DNA from: SIAJ01 sp036266155
Lineage (GTDB): Bacteria > Planctomycetota > Planctomycetia > Gemmatales > Gemmataceae
Reading direction: 5' to 3'
NCBI GenBank assembly: GCA_036266155.1
Contig: DATANR010000298.1
Location: 1 to 13,056, forward strand
Length of the DNA stretch: 13,056 bases
The notes under the pieces are model-generated. The model saw only the letters and a list, made by a program, of their open reading frames with translations. It was not told the origin of the DNA and made no database searches. How positions within the stretch are numbered: the stretch's first letter is position 1; each line of letters opens with the position of its first letter. The position numbers and the translations under genes are program-made. Shown in pieces: positions 1 to 6,233 of this stretch.

Positions 1-60
1 TTCTTTCTTTTCTCTTCCGTCGACGCACACAAAGAAAGAAAGCGGCGTCGAGACCGCCGC
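1..60. repeat. Two adjacent inverted repeats at the left edge
   Basis: Positions 1-10 (TTCTTTCTTT) and 31-40 (AAAGAAAGAA) are perfect reverse complements separated by 20 bases. Directly after them, 42-47 (GCGGCG) and 55-60 (CGCCGC) form a second GC-rich stem with a 7-base loop. They lie just upstream of the amidohydrolase gene. They could be the terminator region of a gene outside the window, a leader structure, or an edge of a dispersed palindromic repeat; the sequence does not decide. No open frame of interest is seen in these bases. Confidence 0.45.
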
Positions 61-92
61 ACTCCAAATTGGTCGCCCGAGAGATGACTGCA

Positions 93-1328
93 ATGCACGC
101 GCTACTGCTCGCGGTAATTGTCGCCGCCGACCCTGTTCCTCCGATCTTGTTGAAGCCTGCCCGCGTATTCGATGGCGTCGCGTCGAACCCGCACGATGGC
201 TGGGTCGTCCTCGTTCGCGGCGACAAGATCGAATCAGCAGGTCCGGCCGGCGAGGTCAAGATTCCCGACAACGCGCGCGTGATTAACCTGCCAAATTGCA
301 CTCTGCTCCCTGGCCTTGTCGACGCGCACACGCACTTGCTGCTGCACCCGTACAACGAGACGCCGTGGGATGACCAGGTCTTGAAGGAGCCGCTGGCGCT
401 GCGCGTGTGTCGCGCGACGAATCACGCGAAGAGCACGCTGCTTGCCGGCTTCACGACAATCCGCGATCTTGGCACCGAAGGCGCCGGCTACGCGGACGTC
501 GGCATCAAGCAGGCGATCGACCAACGGATCGTGCCCGGCCCGCGGATGAAGGTCACCACCCGAGCGATCGTCGCCACCGGCACCTATGCACCGAAAGGAT
601 TCGCTCCCGAATTTCGTATCCCCCAGGGCGCCGAGGAGGCCGACGGCGAAAGCTTGCGCCGAGTCGTCCGCGATCAAATCGGCAAGGGAGCCGACTGGAT
701 CAAGGTGTACGCGGATGCGGCCGCGCCGACGTTCACACTCGACGAATTGAAACTGATTGTGGAGACGGCGAACTCGCTTGGGGTGCCGGTGGTCGCGCAT
801 GCCACGACGAAGGAGGGCATGCGACGATCGGCCCTTGCCGGTGTCGAAACCATCGAACATGGCGATAAGGGTGATGCCGAGGTCTTTCGCCTCATGGCCA
901 AGCAGAAAGTGGCTCTCTGCCCAACCCTCGCGGCCGCGGATGCCATGAGCCGGTATCGCGGCTGGAAAGAGTCCGAGCCCGAGCCCGCTGGACTGAAGAG
1001 TAAGCGAGCTTCGTTCAACGAAGCGCTCGACGCGGGAGTGACGATCGTCAACGGCAGCGATGCCGGTGTCTTCGCGCACGGGGACAATGCGCGGGAATTG
1101 GAGTTGCTTGTTGCCTACGGGATGAAGCCGAGTCAGGCGCTCATCGCTGCTACCTCGGCCGCGGCGAAAGGGCTGCACTTGGAGACGAAGATCGGTGCGG
1201 TTCGTGCCGGCATGTTGGCCGACTTGGTCGTAGTTGAAGGCGATCCGACCGGAGACATCAGTGCGTTGCGAAAAGTGCAAATCGTGATCAAAGAGGGTAT
1301 GGTCTATCGCGAGCCGGCGAAGCCTTAG
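93..1328 (+). CDS. Exported metal-dependent amidohydrolase, imidazolonepropionase-like
   Basis: The product is 411 aa and belongs to the amidohydrolase superfamily, the branch that includes imidazolonepropionase-like and Xaa-Pro dipeptidase-like enzymes. It should hydrolyse an amide or peptide-like bond using a binuclear metal site; the substrate cannot be told. All expected metal ligands appear present: HTH at residues 79-81, Lys204 in IKVYAD (candidate carboxylated lysine), His236 in VVAHA, His256 in TIEHGD and Asp323 in NGSDAG. The C-terminal GMLADLVVVEGDP segment is the usual return to the small beta domain. The N-terminus (MHALLLAVIVAADP) resembles a short signal peptide, suggesting action outside the cytoplasm. 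I chose ATG 93 because GAGAG at 79-83 is well spaced from it; ATG 84 and TTG 69 are in-frame alternatives. The gene converges on the next one with only 7 bp between stops. Confidence 0.88.
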   Translation: MHALLLAVIVAADPVPPILLKPARVFDGVASNPHDGWVVLVRGDKIESAGPAGEVKIPDNARVINLPNCTLLPGLVDAHTHLLLHPYNETPWDDQVLKEPLALRVCRATNHAKSTLLAGFTTIRDLGTEGAGYADVGIKQAIDQRIVPGPRMKVTTRAIVATGTYAPKGFAPEFRIPQGAEEADGESLRRVVRDQIGKGADWIKVYADAAAPTFTLDELKLIVETANSLGVPVVAHATTKEGMRRSALAGVETIEHGDKGDAEVFRLMAKQKVALCPTLAAADAMSRYRGWKESEPEPAGLKSKRASFNEALDAGVTIVNGSDAGVFAHGDNARELELLVAYGMKPSQALIAATSAAAKGLHLETKIGAVRAGMLADLVVVEGDPTGDISALRKVQIVIKEGMVYREPAKP

Positions 1329-1335
1329 ATTACGT

Positions 1336-1917
1336 TCAGTTCCCGGACGGTGCGCTCAAGTCGACACCCTTGCGGGCGGCATCGAGGCCAAGCTCGGCGT
1401 TCGGGTATTTGTCGAGTAACTCGTCATATTCCGGCACCGCAACGACAGCTTCGAATAGTGTTCTTGATTCGGCCAATTGCGGTGCGCAGTCCTGACAGAC
1501 GCGGAGCGGCAGCCGGAGTTGCACGTCGCTTCCGAAGACCCGGTCATCGCGGGCTCGAAGGAGGATCAAGAGCACGAAGAGCCAGCCGAGAAAAAGCCAG
1601 CCCAGGATAAGGATCCACCAAACGCGACTCGGGTCTTTCTTGACAAACGCGCGTTCGAGCGTGGCCCAAAAGTGCGTGACATCTGCAGTTGGTCGTCGAC
1701 AGAGCAGGCAATTCTTTTCACGCGGCAACATGCCAAGATTCAACATCTGCTCGAGCCGCACTTCAGGTGACAATGCCTTCTCGCCGGCGGCGGTCTTCAA
1801 TCGGCTCAGCGACGGGATAGTCACCTCGCGTTGGCACTTGCAAATGAGGGTGCTGCCGGCCAAGGTGGCGTCAACGTGGTGAACATGGCCACACTCGCAG
1901 CGTACGGGGTAGGTCAT
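1336..1917 (-). CDS. Zinc-ribbon protein with a central transmembrane segment
   Basis: The product is 193 aa and I do not recognise a named family. The N-terminus starts directly with a CxC...CxC zinc-ribbon pattern (Cys7, Cys9, Cys26, Cys28), a layout common in planctomycete proteins. A second set of paired cysteines, Cys70-x2-Cys73 and Cys141-x2-Cys144, flanks a strongly hydrophobic Trp/Leu-rich stretch at about residues 99-120. This is probably one membrane helix, possibly a tight hairpin. A charged segment (RARDDR) follows it. The second zinc site would therefore have to be assembled from both flanks of the membrane segment, or the two CxxC pairs act separately. The start at 1917 places the zinc ribbon at the N-terminus; an in-frame ATG at 1974 would add 19 residues (MNELNRYGILIEEFARDPT). 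It is divergent from the Gfo/Idh gene. Its function is unknown; a membrane-anchored structural or regulatory role is only a guess. Confidence 0.75.
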   Translation of the reverse strand: MTYPVRCECGHVHHVDATLAGSTLICKCQREVTIPSLSRLKTAAGEKALSPEVRLEQMLNLGMLPREKNCLLCRRPTADVTHFWATLERAFVKKDPSRVWWILILGWLFLGWLFVLLILLRARDDRVFGSDVQLRLPLRVCQDCAPQLAESRTLFEAVVAVPEYDELLDKYPNAELGLDAARKGVDLSAPSGN

Positions 1918-2063
1918 TGTGGGGTCTCGGGCAAATTCCTCAATCAGAATGCCGTAGCGATTCAGTTCATTCAAGCGAATTCACGTTTTTTCCTTACACT
2001 TGCCGCACTTTCCGGGATAGGATACTGCCGCTTGCCCACACCACCTTCAATGGCAGCTCTCCC
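1918..2063. promoter_or_regulatory. Divergent intergenic spacer, likely promoters for both flanking genes
   Basis: This 146-bp gap separates the start codons of two divergent genes, so promoters for both are expected here. The best plus-strand candidate is TTGCCG at 2000-2005 with GATACT at 2021-2026. Each matches 4 of 6 positions of the sigma70 consensus, but the 15-bp spacing is short, so the call is weak. A T-rich run lies at 1986-1991. Neither start has a strong Shine-Dalgarno sequence. Confidence 0.3.
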
Positions 2064-3503
2064 ATGTTCCAACGAGGCAACCTGTCCCGTCGCGGCTTCC
2101 TTCAGCGGTCGATGGCCGCCCTTGGCGCCGCGGGTATTCCGGCGTGGTACGCGGAGCGCGTCCTGGCCGATGAACCAAAAGTCAGCAAGCCGGGCGAGAA
2201 GATCCGCATCGGCATCGTCGGCACCGGCAGCCCCCAAAGCCGTTCGTGGGGCATTTACAACGCGAGCAAGGGCCTCCGCGATCAGTTCACGATCACGGCC
2301 TTGTGCGACGTCGACGCCCGGCATGTCAAGCACGCGACCGAGCAATACAAGAAGGAAGGCTTCGAAACGACTGGCTACCACGACTTCCGCGAATTGTGTG
2401 CGAGCAAGGACGTCGATGCCGTCATCTGCGCGACGCCAGATCACTGGCACGCGCTCGTCGCCATCGAAGCGCTGAAGAACGGCAAGAACGTTTATTGCGA
2501 GAAGCCGTTGACGTTGACCGTCGCCGAGTCACTGGCCGTCCAGAAGGTTCAACAGGCGACCGGCCGAACGTTCCAGACCGGCAGCCAGCAGCGGACCGAG
2601 ATGCAGCAATTCCGTACGGCCGTAGAATTGGTGCGTTCCGGCCGCATCGGCAAGCTTCAGACGATCGAAGCCCGCATCGGCGGCAACCCAAAGAGCGGCG
2701 CGATCCCGGCCGTCGAGCCGCCGACGGAACTCGATTGGGACATGTGGCTCGGGCCGACCAAGAAGGTGCCGTATCGCGTGTCGGCCGACGGCAAGCAGAC
2801 CAATTGCCACTATGAGTTCCGCTGGTGGTACGATTACTCCGGCGGCAAGATGACCGACTGGGGCGCTCACCACATCGACATCGGCCAGTGGGCCGTCGGG
2901 GCCGACGGCAGCGGGCCGGTCGCCGTCGAAGTGCTGCATGCCGACAAGCCGTACGACAAGGGCGACGGCTACAACACGCACCCGAACTTCCATGTGCAAT
3001 ACACCTACGCCGGCGGCGAGAAGATGATCGCCATGTCGGGGGGCGGCACCAAGACCGGGAAGATGTTCACGAAGGACGGCACGCCGTTGACGCGCAAGCA
3101 GAAGGGCAAGGAAGACTTCGTGATGGAGACCGTCTCCGGCGACGAGAACGGCGTGCTGTTCATCGGCGACATGGGCTCGATCTTCGTGAGCCGCGGGTTC
3201 CTGCTCGCTTCCGACGCGAAAATCCTGTCCGAGCCGCTCAAGGAAGATCCGAAGCTCTACGCCGGCCGGCCGACGAACCAGATGGGCAACTTCCTCGAAT
3301 GCGTTCGCGATGGGAAGAAGTTGCCGATCTGCAACGCTCAGGTGGGCGGCGGCTCGGTGATCGTGTGCCACATCGGCGTAATTGCTCTGCAGACGGGCAA
3401 GTCGCTGAAGTGGGACCCGAAGGCCCACGAGTTCGTCGGCGAGCAGGCGGCGAACAAGATGCTGGCGCGCGAATATCGGGCGCCGTGGAAGTTGGCAGTG
3501 TAA
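2064..3503 (+). CDS. Tat-exported Gfo/Idh/MocA family oxidoreductase
   Basis: The product is 479 aa. It opens with a twin-arginine signal (NLSRRGFLQ, residues 6-14) followed by a hydrophobic stretch, so the protein is probably folded in the cytoplasm with its NAD(P) cofactor and then exported. The Rossmann glycine motif GIVGTGS is at 50-56, CATPDHWHA at 122-130, the family EKP motif at 146-148 and the GAHHID motif of the C-terminal domain at 267-272. Family members oxidise or reduce sugars, inositols and related polyols; the substrate is not predictable here. Planctomycetes carry many Tat-tagged copies, generally linked to carbohydrate breakdown. ATG 2064 is chosen because it gives the Tat signal at the N-terminus; the frame stays open upstream to 1917 but that part looks non-coding. 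No clear Shine-Dalgarno precedes it. A strong palindrome begins 5 bp after the stop. Confidence 0.93.
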   Translation: MFQRGNLSRRGFLQRSMAALGAAGIPAWYAERVLADEPKVSKPGEKIRIGIVGTGSPQSRSWGIYNASKGLRDQFTITALCDVDARHVKHATEQYKKEGFETTGYHDFRELCASKDVDAVICATPDHWHALVAIEALKNGKNVYCEKPLTLTVAESLAVQKVQQATGRTFQTGSQQRTEMQQFRTAVELVRSGRIGKLQTIEARIGGNPKSGAIPAVEPPTELDWDMWLGPTKKVPYRVSADGKQTNCHYEFRWWYDYSGGKMTDWGAHHIDIGQWAVGADGSGPVAVEVLHADKPYDKGDGYNTHPNFHVQYTYAGGEKMIAMSGGGTKTGKMFTKDGTPLTRKQKGKEDFVMETVSGDENGVLFIGDMGSIFVSRGFLLASDAKILSEPLKEDPKLYAGRPTNQMGNFLECVRDGKKLPICNAQVGGGSVIVCHIGVIALQTGKSLKWDPKAHEFVGEQAANKMLAREYRAPWKLAV

Positions 3504-3508
3504 TCAGC

Positions 3509-3552
3509 CGCCGCTTGCGGCGTAGCGCGCTCGCGCTAAGCCGCAAGCGGCG
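3509..3552. repeat. 44-bp near-perfect palindrome between two genes (REP-like)
   Basis: Arms 3509-3529 and 3532-3552 are 21 bases each and complementary at 20 positions; the only mismatch is G3522 against A3539, and the loop is 2 bases. The element fills nearly the whole 55-bp gap between the oxidoreductase stop (3503) and the next start codon (3559). There is no T-run after it on the plus strand, so it is not a classical intrinsic terminator. The compact GC-rich form resembles REP-type extragenic palindromes. It could act in mRNA 3'-end stabilisation, transcription attenuation, or restrict access to the next start. Copy number elsewhere cannot be seen from this window. Confidence 0.8.
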
Positions 3553-3558
3553 ATTCAT

Positions 3559-4068
3559 ATGCGTTCAACGTGGACCGCCCTCACCGACGACCAACTCCTG
3601 ACCCAGTGTGAGGTCGACACCTATCGGGCCAGCGGTCCCGGCGGGCAGAAGCGCAACAAGACCAGTTCGGCGGTGCGCCTTCGGCACTTGCCGAGCGGCC
3701 TTCTCGTCATTGCCGAAGAAAGCCGATCGCAACACGAAAACAAGGCCAGGGCGTTGCGGCGGATTCGCCGAGCCCTCTACCTTGAATTACGCGAACCCGC
3801 TCCACCAAACGTCGTTGAGCATCCGGGCTTCGCCCTGGCCCGTGGCAAAGATGGCCGGCTTCACGTCTCGGCAAAAGACCCTCGCTTCTGGCCGGCCGCG
3901 GGCATCGTGCTCGACGTCCTCGTCGCCGTCGAAGCACGCGTTGCCGACGCGGCCGAGATGCTCGGCGTTACGACCGGCAATCTCGTCGATTTTTTGCAAA
4001 CCGACCCGAAGGTATGGCAGACGGCGAACCAGTTGCGCGTCCGGTTTGGACAAAAACCCTTAAGATAG
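3559..4068 (+). CDS. Peptide chain release factor-like (GGQ domain) protein
   Basis: The product is 169 aa. Residues about 16-80 match the catalytic domain of class I release factors and ArfB/ICT1-type peptidyl-tRNA hydrolases. The universal GGQ is at residues 28-30, inside ASGPGGQKRNKTSSAVRL, followed by a basic SRSQHENKARAL segment. There is no anticodon-like stop-codon recognition domain. Instead about 90 residues follow, with a helical segment (VLDVLVAVEARVADAAEMLG) and a basic end (LRVRFGQKPLR). Known GGQ-only proteins release peptides from stalled ribosomes; that role is plausible here but the C-terminal part differs from the short basic tail of ArfB. This type is usually annotated simply as release factor-like. 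No Shine-Dalgarno is visible, because a palindrome ends 6 bp before the ATG. The gene ends 37 bp before the phosphatase gene, so the two are probably co-transcribed. Confidence 0.85.
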   Translation: MRSTWTALTDDQLLTQCEVDTYRASGPGGQKRNKTSSAVRLRHLPSGLLVIAEESRSQHENKARALRRIRRALYLELREPAPPNVVEHPGFALARGKDGRLHVSAKDPRFWPAAGIVLDVLVAVEARVADAAEMLGVTTGNLVDFLQTDPKVWQTANQLRVRFGQKPLR

Positions 4069-4105
4069 CGGAAGCGCCAAAAACCTGCCCTCGACCCCGA
4101 ACTGC

Positions 4106-4564
4106 ATGTCGCGTCCGTACTTCTTTTCCTGGATCGACGAGCCGCTGCTGGCCGCCAGCGCCGAGCCGGGCACGCCCGAGCAACTCGCGTGGCTGCGGGG
4201 CAATGGCGTCGACATTCTGGTGACGTTAACTGAGGAGCCGTTGCCGCGAACGTGGGTCGATGGCGCCGGTCTCCTGAGCGTCCACGTGCCGGTCCCGGAC
4301 ATGGATGTGCCGACGACGGAACAAATCGATCAGGTCATGTCCGTAATCGACAAAGCCAAGGCTGGTGGGATGGGCGTGGCCGTCCATTGTTTGGCAGGCA
4401 AAGGGCGAACGGGCACGATCCTCGCCGCGTACTTTGTCCACAAGGGATTGTCCGCACGCGAGGCGATCAAGAAGGTCCGCGAACTACGACCGGGTTCGAT
4501 CGAAGTGACCGAACAAGAGGACGCGATCCGAGCATACGAACGCGGGCGACGGGCGAAGGAATAG
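4106..4564 (+). CDS. Dual-specificity (Cys-based) protein phosphatase family protein
   Basis: The product is 152 aa, the size of compact DUSP23/Cdc14-like phosphatases. The P-loop signature HCLAGKGRTG is at residues 94-103, giving Cys95 as the nucleophile and Arg101 for phosphate binding. Asp65 or Asp67 in VPVPDMDVP is the likely general acid. The N-terminal WIDEPLLAASAEPGTPEQL and the LRGNGVDILVTLTEEPL segment match the usual start of this family. No signal peptide is seen, so it should be cytoplasmic. The substrate, whether phosphoprotein or another phosphoester, is unknown. It follows the GGQ protein by 37 bp with no Shine-Dalgarno. Its TAG stop directly abuts the stop codon of the convergent ThuA gene. 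Confidence 0.9.
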   Translation: MSRPYFFSWIDEPLLAASAEPGTPEQLAWLRGNGVDILVTLTEEPLPRTWVDGAGLLSVHVPVPDMDVPTTEQIDQVMSVIDKAKAGGMGVAVHCLAGKGRTGTILAAYFVHKGLSAREAIKKVRELRPGSIEVTEQEDAIRAYERGRRAKE

Positions 4565-5455
4565 TCACTTCGTCTTCGGATCCAGGTTCGCCTTGATCTC
4601 CTCATCGTTCACGCTGGATGCAACCCCATCCTTCGGCACCTCTAGTTTGCAGATCCACACGAGCGCATTAAGGACCGCTTTGCGGAAGTTGTCGTTCTTC
4701 CAGTTCGTGTGAAAGTGTCCGCCTGTGAAGCCGACGCCACGGCCGCCGTCGGCGCGCTCGGTTGCCCACATCATGTGTTCAGGCCGACCCTTCGCTTCCT
4801 GGATGTGCTTGTAGGGGCCGTGCGGGTACACGTAGGGACCATCGCGGACCTTGTCCGGCGGCGTCGCCGTCAGGACGCCGGTGATGCCCTTCATGTCCGG
4901 TCGGAAGCGCATGTTGAAGTACCACTCGTCTTCCACTGCGAAGGGCTTCACGCTGTTGGCGATCGGGTGCTTCGGGAACTCCTTGAACTCCGGCTTCCAC
5001 ATCGGGTTGCACGACCATGCGTTCTCGTAGTAGCCGCCGATCCAGTCCTGGAATTCCTTGCCGCCCTTGTCCTTCGAGACCTCGACGCCGTAATGCGCAC
5101 ACATGAGGCCCACGCCCTTGGCCATCAAGTTGCCGAGGAAGGCCAGGTTGTCGTTTAGCACTGCAGGGTGATGTTCGCCGCCGTCAGCGTAGATCAAGAT
5201 GCCGGCCGCACCGTCAAACACGTCGCGGTGCTTCGGCCAGCCGTTCAGGTTGACGCTGACTTCGAGACCAGGAAAGCCGCTCAGACATTTGGCAAGCAGT
5301 TGGACGCCGGCGTTGAATTCATGTGCGCCCGGGCCATGGCTCGGCTTACCAGCGATGAGGACCAGTTTCTTCGATTCCGCGGCGAGGGCCGGACCAGCAA
5401 GCACCGTGACCGTCGAAGCCGCGAAAAACTCGCGGCGTGAGAGTGAGAGAGGCAT
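4565..5455 (-). CDS. Tat-exported ThuA-like domain protein
   Basis: The product is 296 aa. It begins with a twin-arginine signal (SLSRREFFAAS) and a hydrophobic segment ending near AlaLeuAlaAla, residues 23-26. The remainder is a ThuA-like domain, a class I glutamine-amidotransferase-like fold named after a trehalose-utilisation protein. Visible landmarks are AGKPSHGPGAHEF (35-47), MCAHYGVEV (118-126), DEWYF (176-180), GFTGGHFHTNW (242-252) and LNALVWI (262-268). In planctomycetes such proteins are common beside sugar oxidoreductases and are thought to act on sugars outside the cytoplasm; the reaction is not established. The start is supported by a strong Shine-Dalgarno at 5461-5466. It lies 31 bp downstream of the DUF2007-like gene, so a two-gene operon is likely. 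An in-frame fusion to other domains is not seen. Confidence 0.9.
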   Translation of the reverse strand: MPLSLSRREFFAASTVTVLAGPALAAESKKLVLIAGKPSHGPGAHEFNAGVQLLAKCLSGFPGLEVSVNLNGWPKHRDVFDGAAGILIYADGGEHHPAVLNDNLAFLGNLMAKGVGLMCAHYGVEVSKDKGGKEFQDWIGGYYENAWSCNPMWKPEFKEFPKHPIANSVKPFAVEDEWYFNMRFRPDMKGITGVLTATPPDKVRDGPYVYPHGPYKHIQEAKGRPEHMMWATERADGGRGVGFTGGHFHTNWKNDNFRKAVLNALVWICKLEVPKDGVASSVNDEEIKANLDPKTK

Positions 5456-5460
5456 CAGGT

Positions 5461-5466
5461 TCCTCC
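5461..5466 (-). promoter_or_regulatory. Strong Shine-Dalgarno for the ThuA-like gene
   Basis: On the minus strand these bases read GGAGGA, five bases before the ATG at 5455. This supports the chosen start. It stands out because most other genes in the window lack a recognisable Shine-Dalgarno. Confidence 0.7.
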
Positions 5467-5486
5467 GATGGGCGCTTGCGAGGATT

Positions 5487-5732
5487 CTACTGTTGCCACT
5501 CGCTCTTGTCGGTGCCGGCCTTTTCTTGATGCGAGCGGATCAAGAGTCGTGCCTTATCCGCGTCACGAGAGTGGACCATGATGGTGACCTCCGGCGTCGC
5601 GCCGCTGAATGATCCTTGCGCCTCGCCGGCGACCATCGCCTCGATGCCCTCGCCATCGAGCATCCCCTTGATGACCTCGGCTTCGGCGGGGTTGAACGCG
5701 GAATAGACTTCAACGGGTTCGATCGGGTCCAT
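5487..5732 (-). CDS. Small DUF2007-like (putative signal transducing) protein
   Basis: The product is 81 aa. The pattern VEVYSAFNPAEAEVIKGMLDGEGIEAMV, followed by a beta-rich middle and an ADKARLLI helix, resembles the DUF2007 family. In these small ferredoxin-like-fold proteins the name 'signal transducing' is only putative. Residues 8-35 give the strand-helix-strand start, and TPEVTIMVHSRDADKARLLI gives the second strand and helix. It has no signal peptide or membrane segment and is probably cytoplasmic. It is 31 bp upstream of the ThuA-like gene on the same strand and so may share its transcript, though the two products would sit in different compartments. Only a weak GAG precedes the ATG. 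The overlapping plus-strand frame in this area is a shadow. Confidence 0.75.
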   Translation of the reverse strand: MDPIEPVEVYSAFNPAEAEVIKGMLDGEGIEAMVAGEAQGSFSGATPEVTIMVHSRDADKARLLIRSHQEKAGTDKSEWQQ

Positions 5733-5772
5733 GGGTGCGGCTCAGCAGGGGTTTGGTTGGGATACCTCATGC

Positions 5773-5801
5773 AGTTTCCGGGCCAAACAGGAACCTGTCA
5801 A
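5773..5801 (-). promoter_or_regulatory. Candidate sigma70-type promoter for the DUF2007-ThuA pair
   Basis: On the minus strand 5801-5796 reads a perfect TTGACA. Seventeen bases further, 5778-5773 reads GAAACT, matching only 3 of 6 positions of the -10 consensus. It lies about 40 bp upstream of the ATG at 5732, a sensible place for a promoter. A 12-bp palindrome (ACAGGAACCTGT, 5787-5798) overlaps the -35 box and could be an operator. Both calls are tentative. Confidence 0.3.
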
Positions 5802-5947
5802 CTAACTTCCAGTGCTGAGCAATTGTCAGCATCAGGTCAAAGATGGAAAGTAGTGGTGAAGGACTCCTTGCCGCAGAACACAATTGAGCTTTCGGGCACT
5901 GGCGCATGCAATGAAATGCAATCCGTCAGGAGCGTGTGGCAAAACCG

Positions 5948-6014
5948 TGGCGATCTTGGCGACCTTACCCAAAAACCCGCGGAAAACGCACTTTTTCAAA
6001 AAGGAAGATCGCCA
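5948..6014. repeat. Nested inverted repeat in the intergenic region
   Basis: Outer arms 5948-5957 (TGGCGATCTT) and 6005-6014 (AAGATCGCCA) are perfect 10-bp reverse complements. Inside, 5991-5996 and 5998-6003 form CTTTTT-C-AAAAAG. The outer left arm is followed by a partial direct repeat of TGGCGA. It may be part of a dispersed intergenic repeat or a structured RNA; no copy number is visible here. Confidence 0.5.
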
Positions 6015-6149
6015 ACTGCCGGGGGTCAAAAACCTCGCCAGACTTCGCCATTTTGGAGTTCAGCGCCATGCGACGGTCCCAGCTTTCGGCTAAACGCCAA
6101 CCATGACACCGATCTCTTCGCAAATCGTGAACACATCCGTTGGCACGAC

Positions 6150-6193
6150 GGAAATCCCTATGTGGCTGCCGGGTCAGCGTAAGTAGGATTTCC
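6150..6193. repeat. Hairpin upstream of the glycosyltransferase cluster
   Basis: GGAAATCC at 6150-6157 and GGATTTCC at 6186-6193 are perfect reverse complements. The stem extends by two pairs (6159-6160 with 6184-6185) if C6158 is bulged, and GCTG/CAGC (6165-6168/6175-6178) can pair inside. It ends 40 bp before the first glycosyltransferase ATG, so it could be an operator or a leader structure. No T-run follows. Confidence 0.4.
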
Positions 6194-6233
6194 CAGGAAA
6201 CGATAAACGCCTCTGTTCTCGTATGCTCACTCG

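Larger units (their letters stand above)
5733..6233. other. 501-bp intergenic region with inverted repeats, no convincing gene
   Basis: The region separates the minus-strand DUF2007-like gene from the plus-strand glycosyltransferase cluster. Open frames cross it on both strands, but they resemble no known protein and lack start signals, so I call none of them. It contains several short inverted repeats: 5813-5818/5826-5831 (TGCTGA/TCAGCA), 5948-5957/6005-6014 with a nested stem, and 6150-6160/6184-6193. The 5940-6070 part, with repeated CGCCA and A-runs, differs in texture from the flanking genes and may be a dispersed repeat or an unrecognised RNA. Promoters for both flanking transcription units are expected here. 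Confidence 0.55.

Noticed and set aside
234..1280. Long minus-strand frame of 348 codons opposite the amidohydrolase
   Set aside because: It is a shadow frame in GC-rich DNA: Arg/Gly/His-rich with no recognisable motif, while the plus strand has a complete enzyme with all metal ligands.
2529..3428. Minus-strand frame of 299 codons opposite the oxidoreductase
   Set aside because: Antisense shadow of a well-supported gene; the translation shows no motif.
3509..3552. Intrinsic terminator of the oxidoreductase gene
   Set aside because: The stem is strong but no T-run follows and the next start codon is only 6 bp away; a palindromic repeat fits better.
5832..6029. Minus-strand 65-codon frame in the 500-bp spacer
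   Set aside because: It is read through the inverted repeat at 5948-6014, has no ribosome-binding site and resembles no protein; more likely translated repeat sequence.
5616..6182. Plus-strand frame of 188 codons across the DUF2007-like gene and the spacer
   Set aside because: It overlaps a better gene on the other strand, is compositionally unlike a protein, and crosses inverted repeats.
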